Source: Ottelia alismoides
Lineage: Eukaryota > Streptophyta > Magnoliopsida > Alismatales > Hydrocharitaceae
Assembly: GCA_037367405.1 (NCBI GenBank)
Contig: JAZKJV010004140.1
Coordinates: 372,001-436,000 of the forward strand
DNA: 64,000 bases
Direction of reading: 5' to 3'
A program made the position numbers and the translations under genes. The notes under the pieces are model-generated. The model searched no databases. It saw only the letters and a program-made list of their open reading frames with translations, and was not told the DNA's origin. The stretch's first letter is position 1. Every line of letters begins with the position of its first letter. Shown one piece after another: positions 26,248-37,189 of this stretch.

Positions 26248-26908
26248 TGATGAATCTGTGATTCATCACTTCAAAAGTTAAAAATAGAGCCTTGTTCTCG
26301 AGTAAATAGAGGCATATTTCCCTTTATAATGCATACATAATATATGCATTTTAGCAGTCCATTTGCATTTAAATAAGAAGCCAAAATCCCTTGTAAAATA
26401 TCCACTTGTCAAAATAACCTCTTCCGTATAATATGTACTTCCTAGTTAATAATATAGGGAAGAAAGCCAGAAATCCCCCTTGTAAAATAGCCATAAAGCC
26501 CTAGAACCCCTAGACCAAAAAATGCCCATAGATCCTTCATATCAACTCCAAAATAGGTCTACTCACTTTTAGAATAATACACATTAAAAGACCTTTAAAA
26601 TGAGACTAATTTCATCCAATTAAGAGCTCGTATGAAAAAGTTGGGTTTTTAGGCCTCTTTGTATACTACATGTATGTATATTTGTATCTTTGTATTTATG
26701 TATCATATTTGACCTCATCTCCGTCTTTGGTCAACATGAAACTTGCCTCATCGAGATCTACAACTTTCATGTTTTGAGTTTTTCCAAATTCGGCCCCCTC
26801 CTCTCTCTACCCTTATTTCTTTGTACAGCCAATCACAGCAGGCCACGTGGCGCCATCTGGTTGCGCCACGCGGCCCGCATCCCTTGCCCAGGCCGCCGCA
26901 GCCTTCAG

Positions 26909-26936
26909 CCGTTGGATGATCATCCAGATCCAACGG
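26909..26936. repeat. CCGTTGGAT inverted repeat, A 5' LTR
   Basis: CCGTTGGAT at one end and ATCCAACGG at the other, with GATCATCCAG between. This is one of several facing pairs of this word in the A LTR; see also 27240-27269 and 28317-28343. Confidence 0.7.
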
Positions 26937-27239
26937 CCTAGCCGCTACCACGTACGCCCTTCACTTTAACCGTCAGATCAAACCCCTGCCTCATCTCCAT
27001 CGCCCATTCGCGCCTCTCCCTCATCATGCCACGTGGCGCATCCTCCGCCATCAGATCACGCTCCAGTCTCTTCATCTGAGCCGTTAGCCCCGCAGGCATC
27101 TGGACCGCCCAATTAAACACTCGCTGTTCATCCCAGCCGTCCGCTCACGCCCCATCTCTGTTGGACCACGTGGCCGCTTCACGACGTTAGGATCGCATCG
27201 ACCAGATCTTCATCCAGCCGCTCCACCCCGCTTCGATCA

Positions 27240-27269
27240 CCACCATTGGATCACAAGATCCAACGGTGG
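27240..27269. repeat. CCACCGTTGGATC hairpin, A 5' LTR
   Basis: Arms of 13 bases around the loop ACAA. The 5' LTR copy has one G-to-A change (CCACCATTGGATC). The 3' LTR copy at 58977-59006 is perfect. Confidence 0.85.
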
Positions 27270-27509
27270 AGACTTCGTCTCCTACCTCGGGAGCCCCTCT
27301 CTCCCACGTTCTCCGCCTTGCGGGAGGGGCATCCCCTTCCTATTTTCAGCTACGCTCCTTCCACCGTCACCGAGCACCACAACCTCCACGATGGCCCCCA
27401 CTCATCCCTGATCCTCGTCAGCCACTCCATCACCCACGTCGACCTCCAGCTCTCTCCCACGAACTCCCTAATCCTCGCTCCTTCATCAGCATGGCCGAGA
27501 CCCTCGATC

Positions 27510-27517
27510 TATAAATA
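27510..27517 (+). promoter_or_regulatory. TATA box of A (5' LTR)
   Basis: TATAAATA in a GC-rich setting, followed by a C-rich stretch suitable for transcription start about 30 bases downstream. It is identical at 59247-59254 in the 3' LTR. It implies a U3 of about 1.3 kb and a transcribed R-U5 of about 2.3 kb. Confidence 0.7.
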
Positions 27518-28316
27518 CTTGCCCTCCGACCATCGTCGTACCCATCCGCCATTACAGGAGAAACCCCCGAGCTCAGAGCTCTCGATTGGTGACAACAATT
27601 GGCCATCTCTTCGAGCGAAGACAGGCATATGCTCCGGCGAGATCCACGGCACCCTCCGTCGTGTCGCAGCCACCCTCCGCGTAGTTGCTTGAGCTCGGGA
27701 CCCTACCGATCCCTCGAGCGACGACCAGGAACTCCAGAACGAGCTCCATTCCCCAGGTAACCTCCTCCATCCCTCTTCGATCTTCTTCTTCATTTTTCTT
27801 GATTTACTCCAAGTTTATTCGCCTTCCACCGTGATCTTCTCGCTCCATCTCCATTCCACTGAGCTCCGTGGAGGAGCTCTGATCTTCGTGCCATACTTCA
27901 CACTCTCCGACGACACAATCCATCTTCCATCGACTCTAGCTCCGCCACCTGGGCGGAGCACCATCGCCGGACCACCCTTGCATTGCCATAGGCCTCGTCG
28001 TTCGCTTCCCATACCTCCACGCAACTCTACATGCTTCGGCTATTCCCTAACCCCTTGCAGGTACTCTTCACTTCACTGGCCGGAAGTTCGTCGGAGCTTC
28101 CCTCGAGCTTCATCACCAGCGAGCTCCAGCACATCTCCACCGCTCCTGAAGCCACCGGAGGCTTCGCCTCCACGCTCCGCGTCTTCTGAGCTACTTCATA
28201 CCCTCCGGCGAGTGTCATCGATGACTGGAGGTCAGGACGGAGCAAGCTCCCCTCCGCCGGAGCCCCGCCTTCTCCTCCGCTGGTGGCGGAGGACCGTTGA
28301 AGACGAAGCTCTAGCC

Positions 28317-28343
28317 ACCGTTCGATCATCTTGATCGAACGGT
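28317..28343. repeat. ACCGTTCGATCA inverted repeat, A 5' LTR
   Basis: Perfect 12-base arms (ACCGTTCGATCA and TGATCGAACGGT) around the loop TCT. In the 3' LTR the right arm is damaged (about 60055-60081). Confidence 0.8.
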
Positions 28344-28819
28344 TCGCTTCCCGCCACGTCACCCTCGACCGGATCTACTCAGAACCGTCGGATCAATCAG
28401 TGATCCTACGATCATCATTCATCCACGTCGCCAGTCAACCGGAGCATCACAGAGCTGTTGGATCCTTCTAGACCAACGGTGTTTAGCGCGCCACGTCGTC
28501 ATCTCAGGAGCAAGCTCCATCACCGTTGGATCGTTCAACGATCTGACAGACTCGTCTTCGCCACGCGTCTTCATCCCTCAGCCGTGGATCACCCTTGATC
28601 TAACGGTCTTGATCGCGCCACGACGACTGGTCCGAGCCTCTACCCCGACGTCTAGGCTCGGACCACCCGAATATTTGCCGAACCTCACTCCAAACCTCCA
28701 AGGAGCCCGAGCCTCGATCCAAGCTTAGGCACCCCACGTAAGAAGCACGTGCGCCTTGGTAAATTGCACAGAAACCCCAGGAGCTTTCAGATATTGCAAA
28801 TCAGTCCCTGTGAAGCGCC

Positions 28820-28842
28820 CTACACGTGAGGAGCACGTGTAG
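28820..28842. repeat. Double-G-box hairpin, A 5' LTR
   Basis: Arms CTACACGTG and CACGTGTAG around AGGAG, placed between TTGCA/AGTCCCTG cycles (28790-28900). It lies downstream of the TATA box, so it should be in the transcribed leader. In the 3' LTR (60554-60576) the left arm has one T-to-C change. Confidence 0.8.
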
Positions 28843-29859
28843 CCGTGGAGAAATTGCATTGAGTCCCCCTGCATTATAGGTAATTGCACTTAAGTCCCTG
28901 TCAGCATATTTGCTTTATGTAGTTTTATTTTCCTGTATTGCATATACACCCCTGTGTTTGCACGCATCCCTAGGTTGCATTTTTGCATCATTTTTAAATT
29001 CCAAAAGTTGCATTTTGTTGAGAAACTTGTCCTCTATCTATTGTGCCACGTGTCATATTTTTGTAATTATAGTAGAATTTTCAATGAATTAATTGGTTGA
29101 TTTGTGTAATATTTTGCCCAGTGACACCTTTTAATTTCTAATTAATTTTTCGTGATTCCAAAAATTCTTAAAAATTCACAGTAGCTCTAGGACAGTGAAA
29201 TTAACATTGCATAAAAATTTCATGTCATTTGCACACATATCGAGGCTTGAATAAATTGTTGAGTGATTTTCTTATTTACATTTTATTGAACTCATTTCAC
29301 ATTGAAATTAAGATTTGTCAATTTTCTAGATTCCTCATCATCAGATCTATCTAAGATAATTATTGTTCCTGAAAACAATGTGATTTGACATTTATTACAA
29401 TTCAATTAGTGAAAATCACCCAGTCTGCATGTTTAATTCACAGTAAATTCATTTAGTGTCTAAAAATTCCAAAAAATAGGTTAGTTCATTTTTATCATAA
29501 TTAATCATCTGGACAATTTCTAGAATTTTTGGACTCCATTTGATATCTTAATTGAATTAACTTCATGTTGGCTTGTTAGTTGCATGTGTTTTGCATAAAA
29601 AACCGTAAAAGACCAAAAATATTCCCTCTAAAAATCAAACATCGGATTTTGCTAAAATTCGACCTAAGGAGACAGATGCCTCCCTTAGTTCGACCTTGGA
29701 CTTCATCAAGTAAAAAAAATTTGCCGCTTGAAATTAACTCAAATCTAATTAAAGTGGTTTTTGATTAGCCCTCTCGTATCCGACTACAACGAACACTTTA
29801 AATTAATTTGGACATTAATCTGACCGGATTAACAAGGGTGCGGGAGGCATTCATCAAAA

Positions 29860-29877
29860 TGGCGCCGTTGCCGGGGA
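29860..29877 (+). promoter_or_regulatory. tRNA-Asp primer binding site of A
   Basis: TGGCGCCGTTGCCGGGGA is the exact complement of the 3' end of plant tRNA-Asp including CCA. It lies 10 bases after the LTR. It fixes the orientation of A and primes minus-strand DNA synthesis. Confidence 0.95.
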
Positions 29878-31481
29878 GGCATGTCTTAGGTTAATATGCA
29901 GTGAAATTCTTATTGTTTGATTTTCAATCCCCGGGTAGTCTGACCCCCGATTTTTCTTGTGAATATTTCTCTGTCTTTTAAATTTTTGCATTTTTGTGTC
30001 GTTCTTTATCTGATCTCAACTTGTTTTTGTGCGAGGGACACCAGAGTCGAAGACGCTTCGAGGAACACGCATTCTAATTTGTTTGAGTGATTTGAGAGAA
30101 CCTGTAATTTCATTTATTTCCACATTTTTCGCATCATTTCCAGTGGTTCTCGTTTGGGTTCTCGCGTGTGTAAAAATAGTGGAACTGTGTCCCCGTGTGC
30201 TGTGTAGATTGAATTGTAACTTAGACTTGCACTAGCGGCTCCTTGAGCCCCTCTAGGAATTGCTTGTGCTCATAATTTTTAGGACCACACATACACTTAA
30301 AAGACGCACCTAGACCGCATATCTAGTCAAATTGAACTTGTTCTCCACTCGCTAATAGAACTGCCTGTCTAGGAGCGGATTTTGTCGTCTGCATTTGCAT
30401 ATAGTCTAAAATTTCAATACTGTCTTGCATCCTGCATAAAAGCGAAGGGATCACTGTAAGTCTTCTCAACTCAGCATACGCATCATTGTTTTTCGTGCAT
30501 CAACTTTTCTCGATTTCCCCCTCTGTTTTTCACACTTAACTTAAACGGAAATTGGGACTGGACGATAGGTGTGCTGTGTGGTTGGACTAAACCAGTGAGA
30601 ACTTAACTTAAAACAGGGACTGCTAACAGTATTGACCAAAAAAATCAATAAAATTGAAAAAAATTGTTTGCGGGAGATTAATCCCCGACCTTATTTTCAG
30701 GCTGAGTAAGGGTACTTGAGTGTGTGTGAACACCTTAAGGCAGAGCCCAAATCCCCGCCTTCCATATCACGGGCCAACTGATCTTAGCAAATGTCACGAG
30801 TTGGATACTTTTAGCTCATTGACAAGTACCAAGTAGCCTCCTCCTGTTCGCGGGTAGATAGGGGCAAACCAGCGGTGCTCTGCGACAAGGCCTAGCTTTG
30901 TCAGCCTCCGCCTGCTGCAAGTAGATAGGGGCACATCTTTAAGTCCCCAACTCCGGATAGGAGCGAAGAAAGGGAGGATCAGCGGTAACTTAGGTGACAG
31001 GATAAACATGGAAGACGCATCCGGCTCTGAGCCGACTTCCCTATAGGCCGCATAATCCTTGCTATCTTGCTTGAAAAATCACACTTAAAATTTACAAGAT
31101 AAATTGGACTCGATTTCGAGTCCTTCACTATGTTGAGTGTGAACCCAGGATCTTGGATTAACTTGTTTGCTTCAGGTAGGAGTAAAATCCTATCTTCTTC
31201 TCGCCACGACAAGATGAATGCCTGGGGGAATATCGACACATTATTTGCCAATCTTTCTCTGAGTCCGAAAATCATCTTCACTGGCCCAAGCGCACCTTGA
31301 GCCAACTAGGACTTATGACCCTCTTGAGTTCTGGATCCCTCACAACCAGGGTGGTTACTCTCAAACCAACCCCTCCCTCTCCTCTGATCTTACCGAGGAA
31401 GACCATCGCCTCGGTAGGAATTCCTTCCCTGATTTATCCTCTAAACCAGATCATTTTCATTTCCCAGGACTAGAGGACAAG
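29878..31481 (+). other. Leader of A
   Basis: About 1.6 kb between primer site and gag. Short frames (30029-30235; antisense 30794-31305) have no known motif. I see no gene. Confidence 0.6.
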
Positions 31482-33620
31482 ATGCCACCAAAGAAATCCC
31501 CAGATGAGGTGAACACAGATGACCCGCTTCAGCAAGTATTGGCTCGCCTCGCCAAAGCCGAACAACGGAATGCGGATCTCACAGCGTAGATGGGACAGAT
31601 TATAGTAGCTGGAGGTATTGACCGACCAATGGTTGATGCCTACAACCCGGTGGATAATGAGATACAAAATTGGTTAGCACCAGCGGTTCCCGCCCAGGCA
31701 TTTGAGCTGAAGCCCCACTTCCTTAGTCTGCTTCCGAAGTTCAACGGAAACCTAAATGAAGAACCGTACACTTTCCTCCGTGATTTCGAGCAGGTATGCA
31801 ACAATCTTAGCCATCCCAATGTTGGCCAAGATTATATCCGACTGAAGGCCACCCCTTTTGCCTTAGGAGATAAGGTTGCTCACTGGCTGAAGAACTTAGG
31901 GGTGATATGTACTACCTGGATGCAGTTCAAGGACCTCTTCCTGAAAAAGTTCTACCCTCTCAGTAGGACTAATCAAATGAGAACAAAGATCGCCAGCTTC
32001 TCCCAAGGACCGAGTGAACCCTTCCACGATGCATGGGATAGGTTCAATGACTTAGTGCAGAAATGCCCTTGCCACGGCATTTCTGAGGCGATCCTAGTCC
32101 AGACCTTGTTCTGTGGTCTAACCCCGTAGATGTAGGGGTTGGTCAGTGCCGCATGTGGAGGAAGCTATCTGAACAAAAACGAGCATGTTGTATGGAAAAT
32201 CTTGGAGCATATGGAAGAAACCAGCAGGTCGCAGGCCACACGGGCCTATGCGTTGTCTCCCTCAATCCTATCCAACGAGACAACCCGAAGGACTGTAGCA
32301 GATCTGACCGAGGACCTCATTCCCAGCATGGGGATGAATGCTGACAAGCTTACCATGGTCGAGCAGATCCACAAGAGAGTCGCGGAACTTGAGTCTCTTT
32401 CGCGTCTACCGAAGCAAGTGGAGGAACTTTCTGAGAAGGTAGCTAAGATAAAGCTACCAGCCCCTTCTGCACCACATGTACCTGTACATCGAGTCCATCT
32501 TGTACAGGAACAGGCACCGGGGCCTCAGGGTAGCTGGGATCAGACTTACACTCAGCAGGATCAGCATGCACCCCCACAAGTAGAGACCGGATATGAGGAG
32601 TCTCCGCAAGTGTACGAGATTAACGGGCTTTGGTATAGCCGTGACCCGATTGTTAGGCATGCCGAAATAGGGAAGATCAACTCCGCCACCCATCCCCAGC
32701 ATATCAAGAAACCAGGCCTGTTCCCGCACCGCGCTTTCAGTCCAGGCCAGAACAAGGGTACCAGCCTCAGTAGTACCAACAGCAGCAGCGCACCTACCAG
32801 CAGGGGCCAGCACCGTCCCATCAGCAGCAGCAATATCGGCATGGTCAGCAGGGCCAATACAGAACTTCGTCTGCACATCAGCCAGCCCAGCCCACTGAAT
32901 TGGAGTCCCTCACCTTGGCGATCCAGACCCTGTCTGATAGGGTCCAACAGATGCAGAATGATTATCTGGATATGAGAACCGATATCAATCATGACTCTCG
33001 TACCCAGGACCAACAGATGGCGCCAAAGATCCCGATTCCTGCACAGGTTCAGGACAACCCGAACAACATACTCTATGGCCAGAACCGACCTCGTGATCAG
33101 GTATACTATTCAGATAACTATTTATCTGAACAGGAGATCCTTTCGTACGATAATGTAAATCATATGTCCCTCAGGAGCGGAAGGACCGTGACCATACCTT
33201 ATCGGGCACGGGCACAGAAGGAAGAAACTTCCAAGTCTCTACCTGAGGAGAACTTGGAGGAAGAGGAGCAGCAGCACCACCACCATCACCGGCAGAAGAA
33301 GAGGATATCTGAGTCCTCAAAGCAGCATTCCCGCACCATTAGTGAGTCCGGCGAAACTGATGAAGATCCAACACCTCCATATGAGCAGGACCGTCGAGAA
33401 GAAGCGGAAGACGCATCACCAATTTTGCCCCAGCATATTTCTTTCAGTTCGAGTCAGAGTCCTAATCTTTTTCAGAGTTCGAGTCATGTATATAACTCAG
33501 TTCCAGCTTTCAATGAAAATATTTCCGTTTCAGAACATGAGTTAGAGTCAATAATCCCTTTCCCCCGAGTTCTTACGGGTGGAAAGAAGAAAACCAAAAA
33601 AATCCAAAAAGATGACCTGA
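31482..33620 (+). pseudogene. gag of A, broken
   Basis: The likely start is ATG 31482 (MPPKKSPDEVNTDD), in frame with the main gag core. That core includes LPKFNGNLNEEPYTFLRDFE at about 31730 and FLKKFYPLSRTNQMRTKIAS at about 31939-32000, close to the C gag. In-frame stops are TAG 31587, TAG 32127 and TAG 32133. A frameshift lies in a Q/P-rich linker near 32750, and another near 33610 leads into the protease frame. A heptad-like stretch (VEQIHKRVAELESLSRLPKQ) at 32361-32420 suggests a short coiled coil. No CCHC zinc knuckle is found; in its place is a P/Q-rich linker with YEINGLWYSRDP. Gag would form the particle shell that packages element RNA. Confidence 0.85.
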
Positions 33621-33621
33621 G

Positions 33622-34200
33622 ATGGCTGAATTCTGCAACAAATATATCAAGGTCACAATCCCCTTTGACAAGTACGTGGAAATGACCCCTGCATTCCAAA
33701 AATACCTTAAGGTGAGATGCACACCTACTAGGGTTAGCAGGAAGATCAAAAGTCGTGTTGAGAAACACGTTTTATCAGTAACCACGACTTGTGCAATAAA
33801 GAACTCGTTTCCAAGGAAACGAAGAGACATGGGTGCACATTATGTAGTGAGTCATGTTGATGACATCGCGTTTGCACGCACTCTCCTGGACAATGGTTCC
33901 TCCATCAATCTGATGCCGACAGCCCTCTATGAGCGGCTTAATCTCGGACCTCTTAGGAAATCTAGAGCCCTCCTATAGTTTGCTGATAAATCAACCAAGA
34001 GGTCCCAAGGAGAATTGATGAACATTGTGATCAAAGTCAAGGGATAAGGATACATGGTGGACTTCACTGTCCTGGATATGGAAACCCCTTGTAATTGGAG
34101 AGACTCCCAGATCATTTTAGGTAGGCCCTTCCTCAGAACAGCAGGAGCCTTATTTGATTATAAGATCGAGAAGATTCAGTTCCAAACTCCAGGCGGAGAT
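33622..34200 (+). pseudogene. Aspartic protease region of A
   Basis: It holds the catalytic-loop motif LLDNGSSINLMP (Asp codon 33889-33891) and the downstream ILGRPFL motif (about 34114-34134), the usual pair of an LTR-element protease, which would cut the Gag-Pol chain. Stops at 33976 (TAG) and 34045 (TAA) separate the two motifs. The frame is the same as the RT that follows, so protease and RT were one polyprotein. Confidence 0.85.
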
Positions 34201-36240
34201 GAGGAACTCGAGATGAAGCAGACAAGATGGCAGAAACCGGATTCAGAATCCAGCACCGAGTACTCTTCTACTGGAACAGACTGCGATCATGTAGACACAG
34301 TTGGGCCATGGAGACAAAACCCAGCTAGCATCGATGAGTCCCTCCCCTTCGGAGATGATCTAGTTCATGAATCAGTTTACGAGGTCCTCAGAGACGAGTA
34401 CAACTCAGAAACTGCATCGCCCTACATCTTCGATGACATAGAGGCCCAGTCGGGCCTGTCTGTCCTCCCCTCTTTAGGACAATCGGAAGATGAGGATGAC
34501 GAGTCAGACGTGGCTTTTGCCGATTGCATGGAGACTTTTGACGATCCGACTCCAGAGCCGAACTTGGTGGCAGCTATCATAGAGATCAATCCAGCCACTT
34601 CCAACACAGAACCAGATCAGATTGAGCCAGATTTCTTAGACGATCATACTATTCCTGAGCTCAAACCCCTACCCACAACCTTAAAATATGCCTTCCTTGC
34701 GGGTCAAGACAAGAAATTTCCGGTCATCATCAGTTCGCGATTGACCGAGGAGCAGGAATCTCGCTTGCTAGAGATCCTAGAGAAAAACCGCAAGGCGATA
34801 GGCTGGAGCATTTCTGATCTCCACGAGATAAATCCCGCTCTCTGTTCGCACCATATTTACTTGGAGAACGAAGCCAAACCCTCTCGTGAATTCCAACGTC
34901 GGTTGAATCCAAATTTACGAGAGATCGTGAAGAAGGAGATAGAAAAATGGTGCAACGCGGGTTTCATTTACCCAATCTCCGACTCTAAGTGGGTGGCCCC
35001 AATCCATGTTGTCCCGAAAAAGTCAGGAATTCAGACGACCACCAACGAGGACGGAGAGGAGATCGTGACGCGAGTATCCACGTCGTGGCGCGTTTGTATG
35101 GATTATAGACACTTGAATGGCGTGATGAAGAAGGATCATTTCCCCCTACCATTCATTGATCAGATCTTAGAGCGACTAACGATGAAAGAGTTCTTCTGCT
35201 TCTTAGATGGGTTCTCGGGCTACAATCAAGTAGCCATAGCTCCAGAGGACCAGGAAAAGACCACATTCACATGCCCCTTTGGTACCTATGTTTTCAGGCG
35301 CATGCCTTTTGGGTTATGCAATGCTCCAGGTACTTTCCAAAGGTGCATGATTGCTGTATTCGCCGAAATGGTCGGCGAATTCCTGGAAGTCTTCATGGAT
35401 GACTTCTCGGTCCATGGCGATTCCTTTGATTCCTGTCTTAGGAATTTGGATCGAGTCCTAAAAAGATGTTGTGAGGTCAATCTGGTGCTCTCCTGGGAGA
35501 AAAGTCACTTCATGGTGACGGAGGGCATAGTGTTGGGGCATGTCATCTCTAAGAGAGGAATGGAGGTTGACCCTGCCAAGGTGGATGTGATCAGACGACT
35601 CCAGCCACCAACCAACGTTAAGTAGTTACGGTCGTTCCTCGGGCATGTTGGATTTTATCGGAGATTCATTAAGGATTTTTCTAAGATTGTCCGACCGCTA
35701 ACTGAGCTTTTAGGCAAAGACATGGAGTTTATTGTTGATCACAAATGTCTTGAGGCCTTTAAACTTTTGCAAGGATTGATTATGGACGCACCCATCCTAC
35801 AAGCCCCAGATTGGTCTCTACCTTTTGAGATCATGACGGACGCCTCAGATTACGCTGTAGGGGCTGTGTTGGGACAAAGAAGAGATGGCGTCCCGTTTGC
35901 AATTCACTACGCAAGCAAGGTGCTTGATACTGCTCAACGTAACTATACAGTTACGGAAAAGAAATGCTTGCGGTAGTGTTTGCCTTAGACAAATTCAGAT
36001 CTTACCTCATTGGATCCAAGGTAACTGTGTTCACTGACCATACGACACTACGGTACTTGATGGAGAAGAAGGATGCGAAGGCGCGTCTTCTTCGATGGAT
36101 TTTACTTATCCAGGAGTTTGATCTGGACATCCGTGATAAACCTGGAAAGAAGAACGTAGTGGCCGATCATGTTTCTCATCTCGAAGATCTTAATACTTCC
36201 GAAGATTCACCAATTCAAGACTCCTTCCCTGATGAGTCGA
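34201..36240 (+). pseudogene. Reverse transcriptase-RNase H of A, broken
   Basis: An acidic linker (34201-34670) leads to RT blocks: SREFQRRLNPNLREIVKKEI, KKDHFPLPFIDQ, FLDGFSGYNQVAIAPEDQE, RRMPFGLCNAP and the active site FMDD (35392-35403). These match the Athila lineage. TAG at 35623 replaces a glutamine codon seen in C just before LRSFLGHVGF. RNase H follows with IMTDASDYAVGAVLG (about 35830), a one-base deletion at about 35958 inside [10 protein letters not shown], then [20 protein letters not shown] and [14 protein letters not shown] would copy RNA to DNA and RNase H would remove the RNA strand. Confidence 0.93.
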
Positions 36241-37189
36241 TTTTTCTTATCGACTCACTCCCATGGTACGCCAATATCGTGAATTATCTTGTCTCCATGA
36301 AAGTTCCCGAAGATTGGCCCAAGAGCCAAATCGACCGACTGAAGTCAGACGCTAGACACTACCATTGGGAGGATCCGATCCTTTTCTTCGAAGGACCGGA
36401 TTGTGTCTAGAGATGGTGTATTCCTCAGGAGGAATACCAGAGTGTCCTTTCTTTATGCCACAGCTTAGAGGCAGGAGGACACCACTCCGGGAAGTGGACC
36501 ACATGGAAGGTACTTCAGTGTGGCTTTTATTGGCCGACTCTGTTTTGCGATGCCACCGCCTTCGCGAAGTCATGCCCAGTATGACAGAGAATGGGAGGAA
36601 CCATCGGTTCCAAGGATGAGATGTCAATGCAGTCGGTCATCATTTGTGATGTCTTTGACGCCTGGGGCATCGATTTCATGGGCCCATTCCCTGTTAGCCA
36701 CGGGTTCGAATATATCCTTCTTGCGGTAGACTATCTATCCAGATGGGTGGAGGCTATCCCGACCCGAGCCGCAGACAGCAGAACTGTTTGTAAATTCATC
36801 AGAGAGAACATAATCTCTAGGTTCGGGATCCCCAAAATGATGATATCAGACGGGGGTAGCCACTTTGTGAATCGAGAGGTGAAGAAGCTCCTGAAGGACT
36901 ACGGCATCGAACACCGTGTCGCGAGTCCTTACCACCCACTAACCAATGGTATGGCTGAGGTGTCGAATCGGGAGATGAAAACCATATTGCAGAAGCTTGT
37001 CCGCCCGGACAGGAAGGACTGGTCACAGATTTTGGATCAAGTCCTCTGGGCGTATAGGACGGCTTACAAGACACCGTTAGGCACCTCCCCATTACGAATG
37101 GTATTCGGAAAGCCGTGCCATTTGCACGCAGAGTTAGTGCACAAATCAGAATGGGCAATCAAGAAGGTCAACTGGAATACGCACCTAGG
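36241..37189 (+). pseudogene. Integrase of A, N-terminal and core part
   Basis: Linker, then TAG at 36408, then an HHCC zinc-binding region: GGHHS is present, but the last cysteine of CPVC is replaced by a TGA stop (36582-36584). The catalytic core is open from 36591: WGIDFMGPF (Asp 36672-36674), ISDGGSHF (Asp 36849-36851) and AEVSNRE (Glu 36957-36959). The last two are 35 residues apart, the D,D(35)E pattern. The frame is cut by the C insertion immediately after the CTAGG target site (37185-37189) and continues at 55746. Confidence 0.93.
37185..37189 (+). other. Target-site duplication of C, left copy
   Basis: CTAGG, matched by CTAGG at 55741-55745 just past the right LTR. One copy belongs to the integrase codons of A. 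Confidence 0.95.

Larger units (their letters stand above)
26248..29849 (+). repeat. 5' LTR of A
   Basis: About 3.6 kb. It opens with a 21-base hairpin (arms TGATGAATC, loop TGT). AT-rich to about 26780, it is GC-rich from about 26800 to 28760 with many CACGTG and CCGTTGGATC words, then AT-rich again. TATAAATA is at 27510. Against the 3' LTR I counted about 10 differences in about 330 bases around 28780-29100, and the 5' copy lacks about 22 bases near 26330. Overlapping frames on both strands (27246-27692, 27831-28334, 28027-28362) recur in the other LTR and are not taken as genes. Confidence 0.93.

Noticed and set aside
27246..28362. Several overlapping open frames of 80-167 codons on both strands
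   Set aside because: They lie in the GC-rich part of the A LTR, recur in the 3' LTR at 58983-60157 with frame changes, overlap antisense to each other and carry no motif. GC-rich composition explains the lack of stops.
29860..29877. A tRNA gene, suggested by the exact tRNA-Asp 3' end
   Set aside because: Only the 18-base complement of the tRNA 3' end is present. No acceptor partner or anticodon arm lies nearby. It is a primer binding site.
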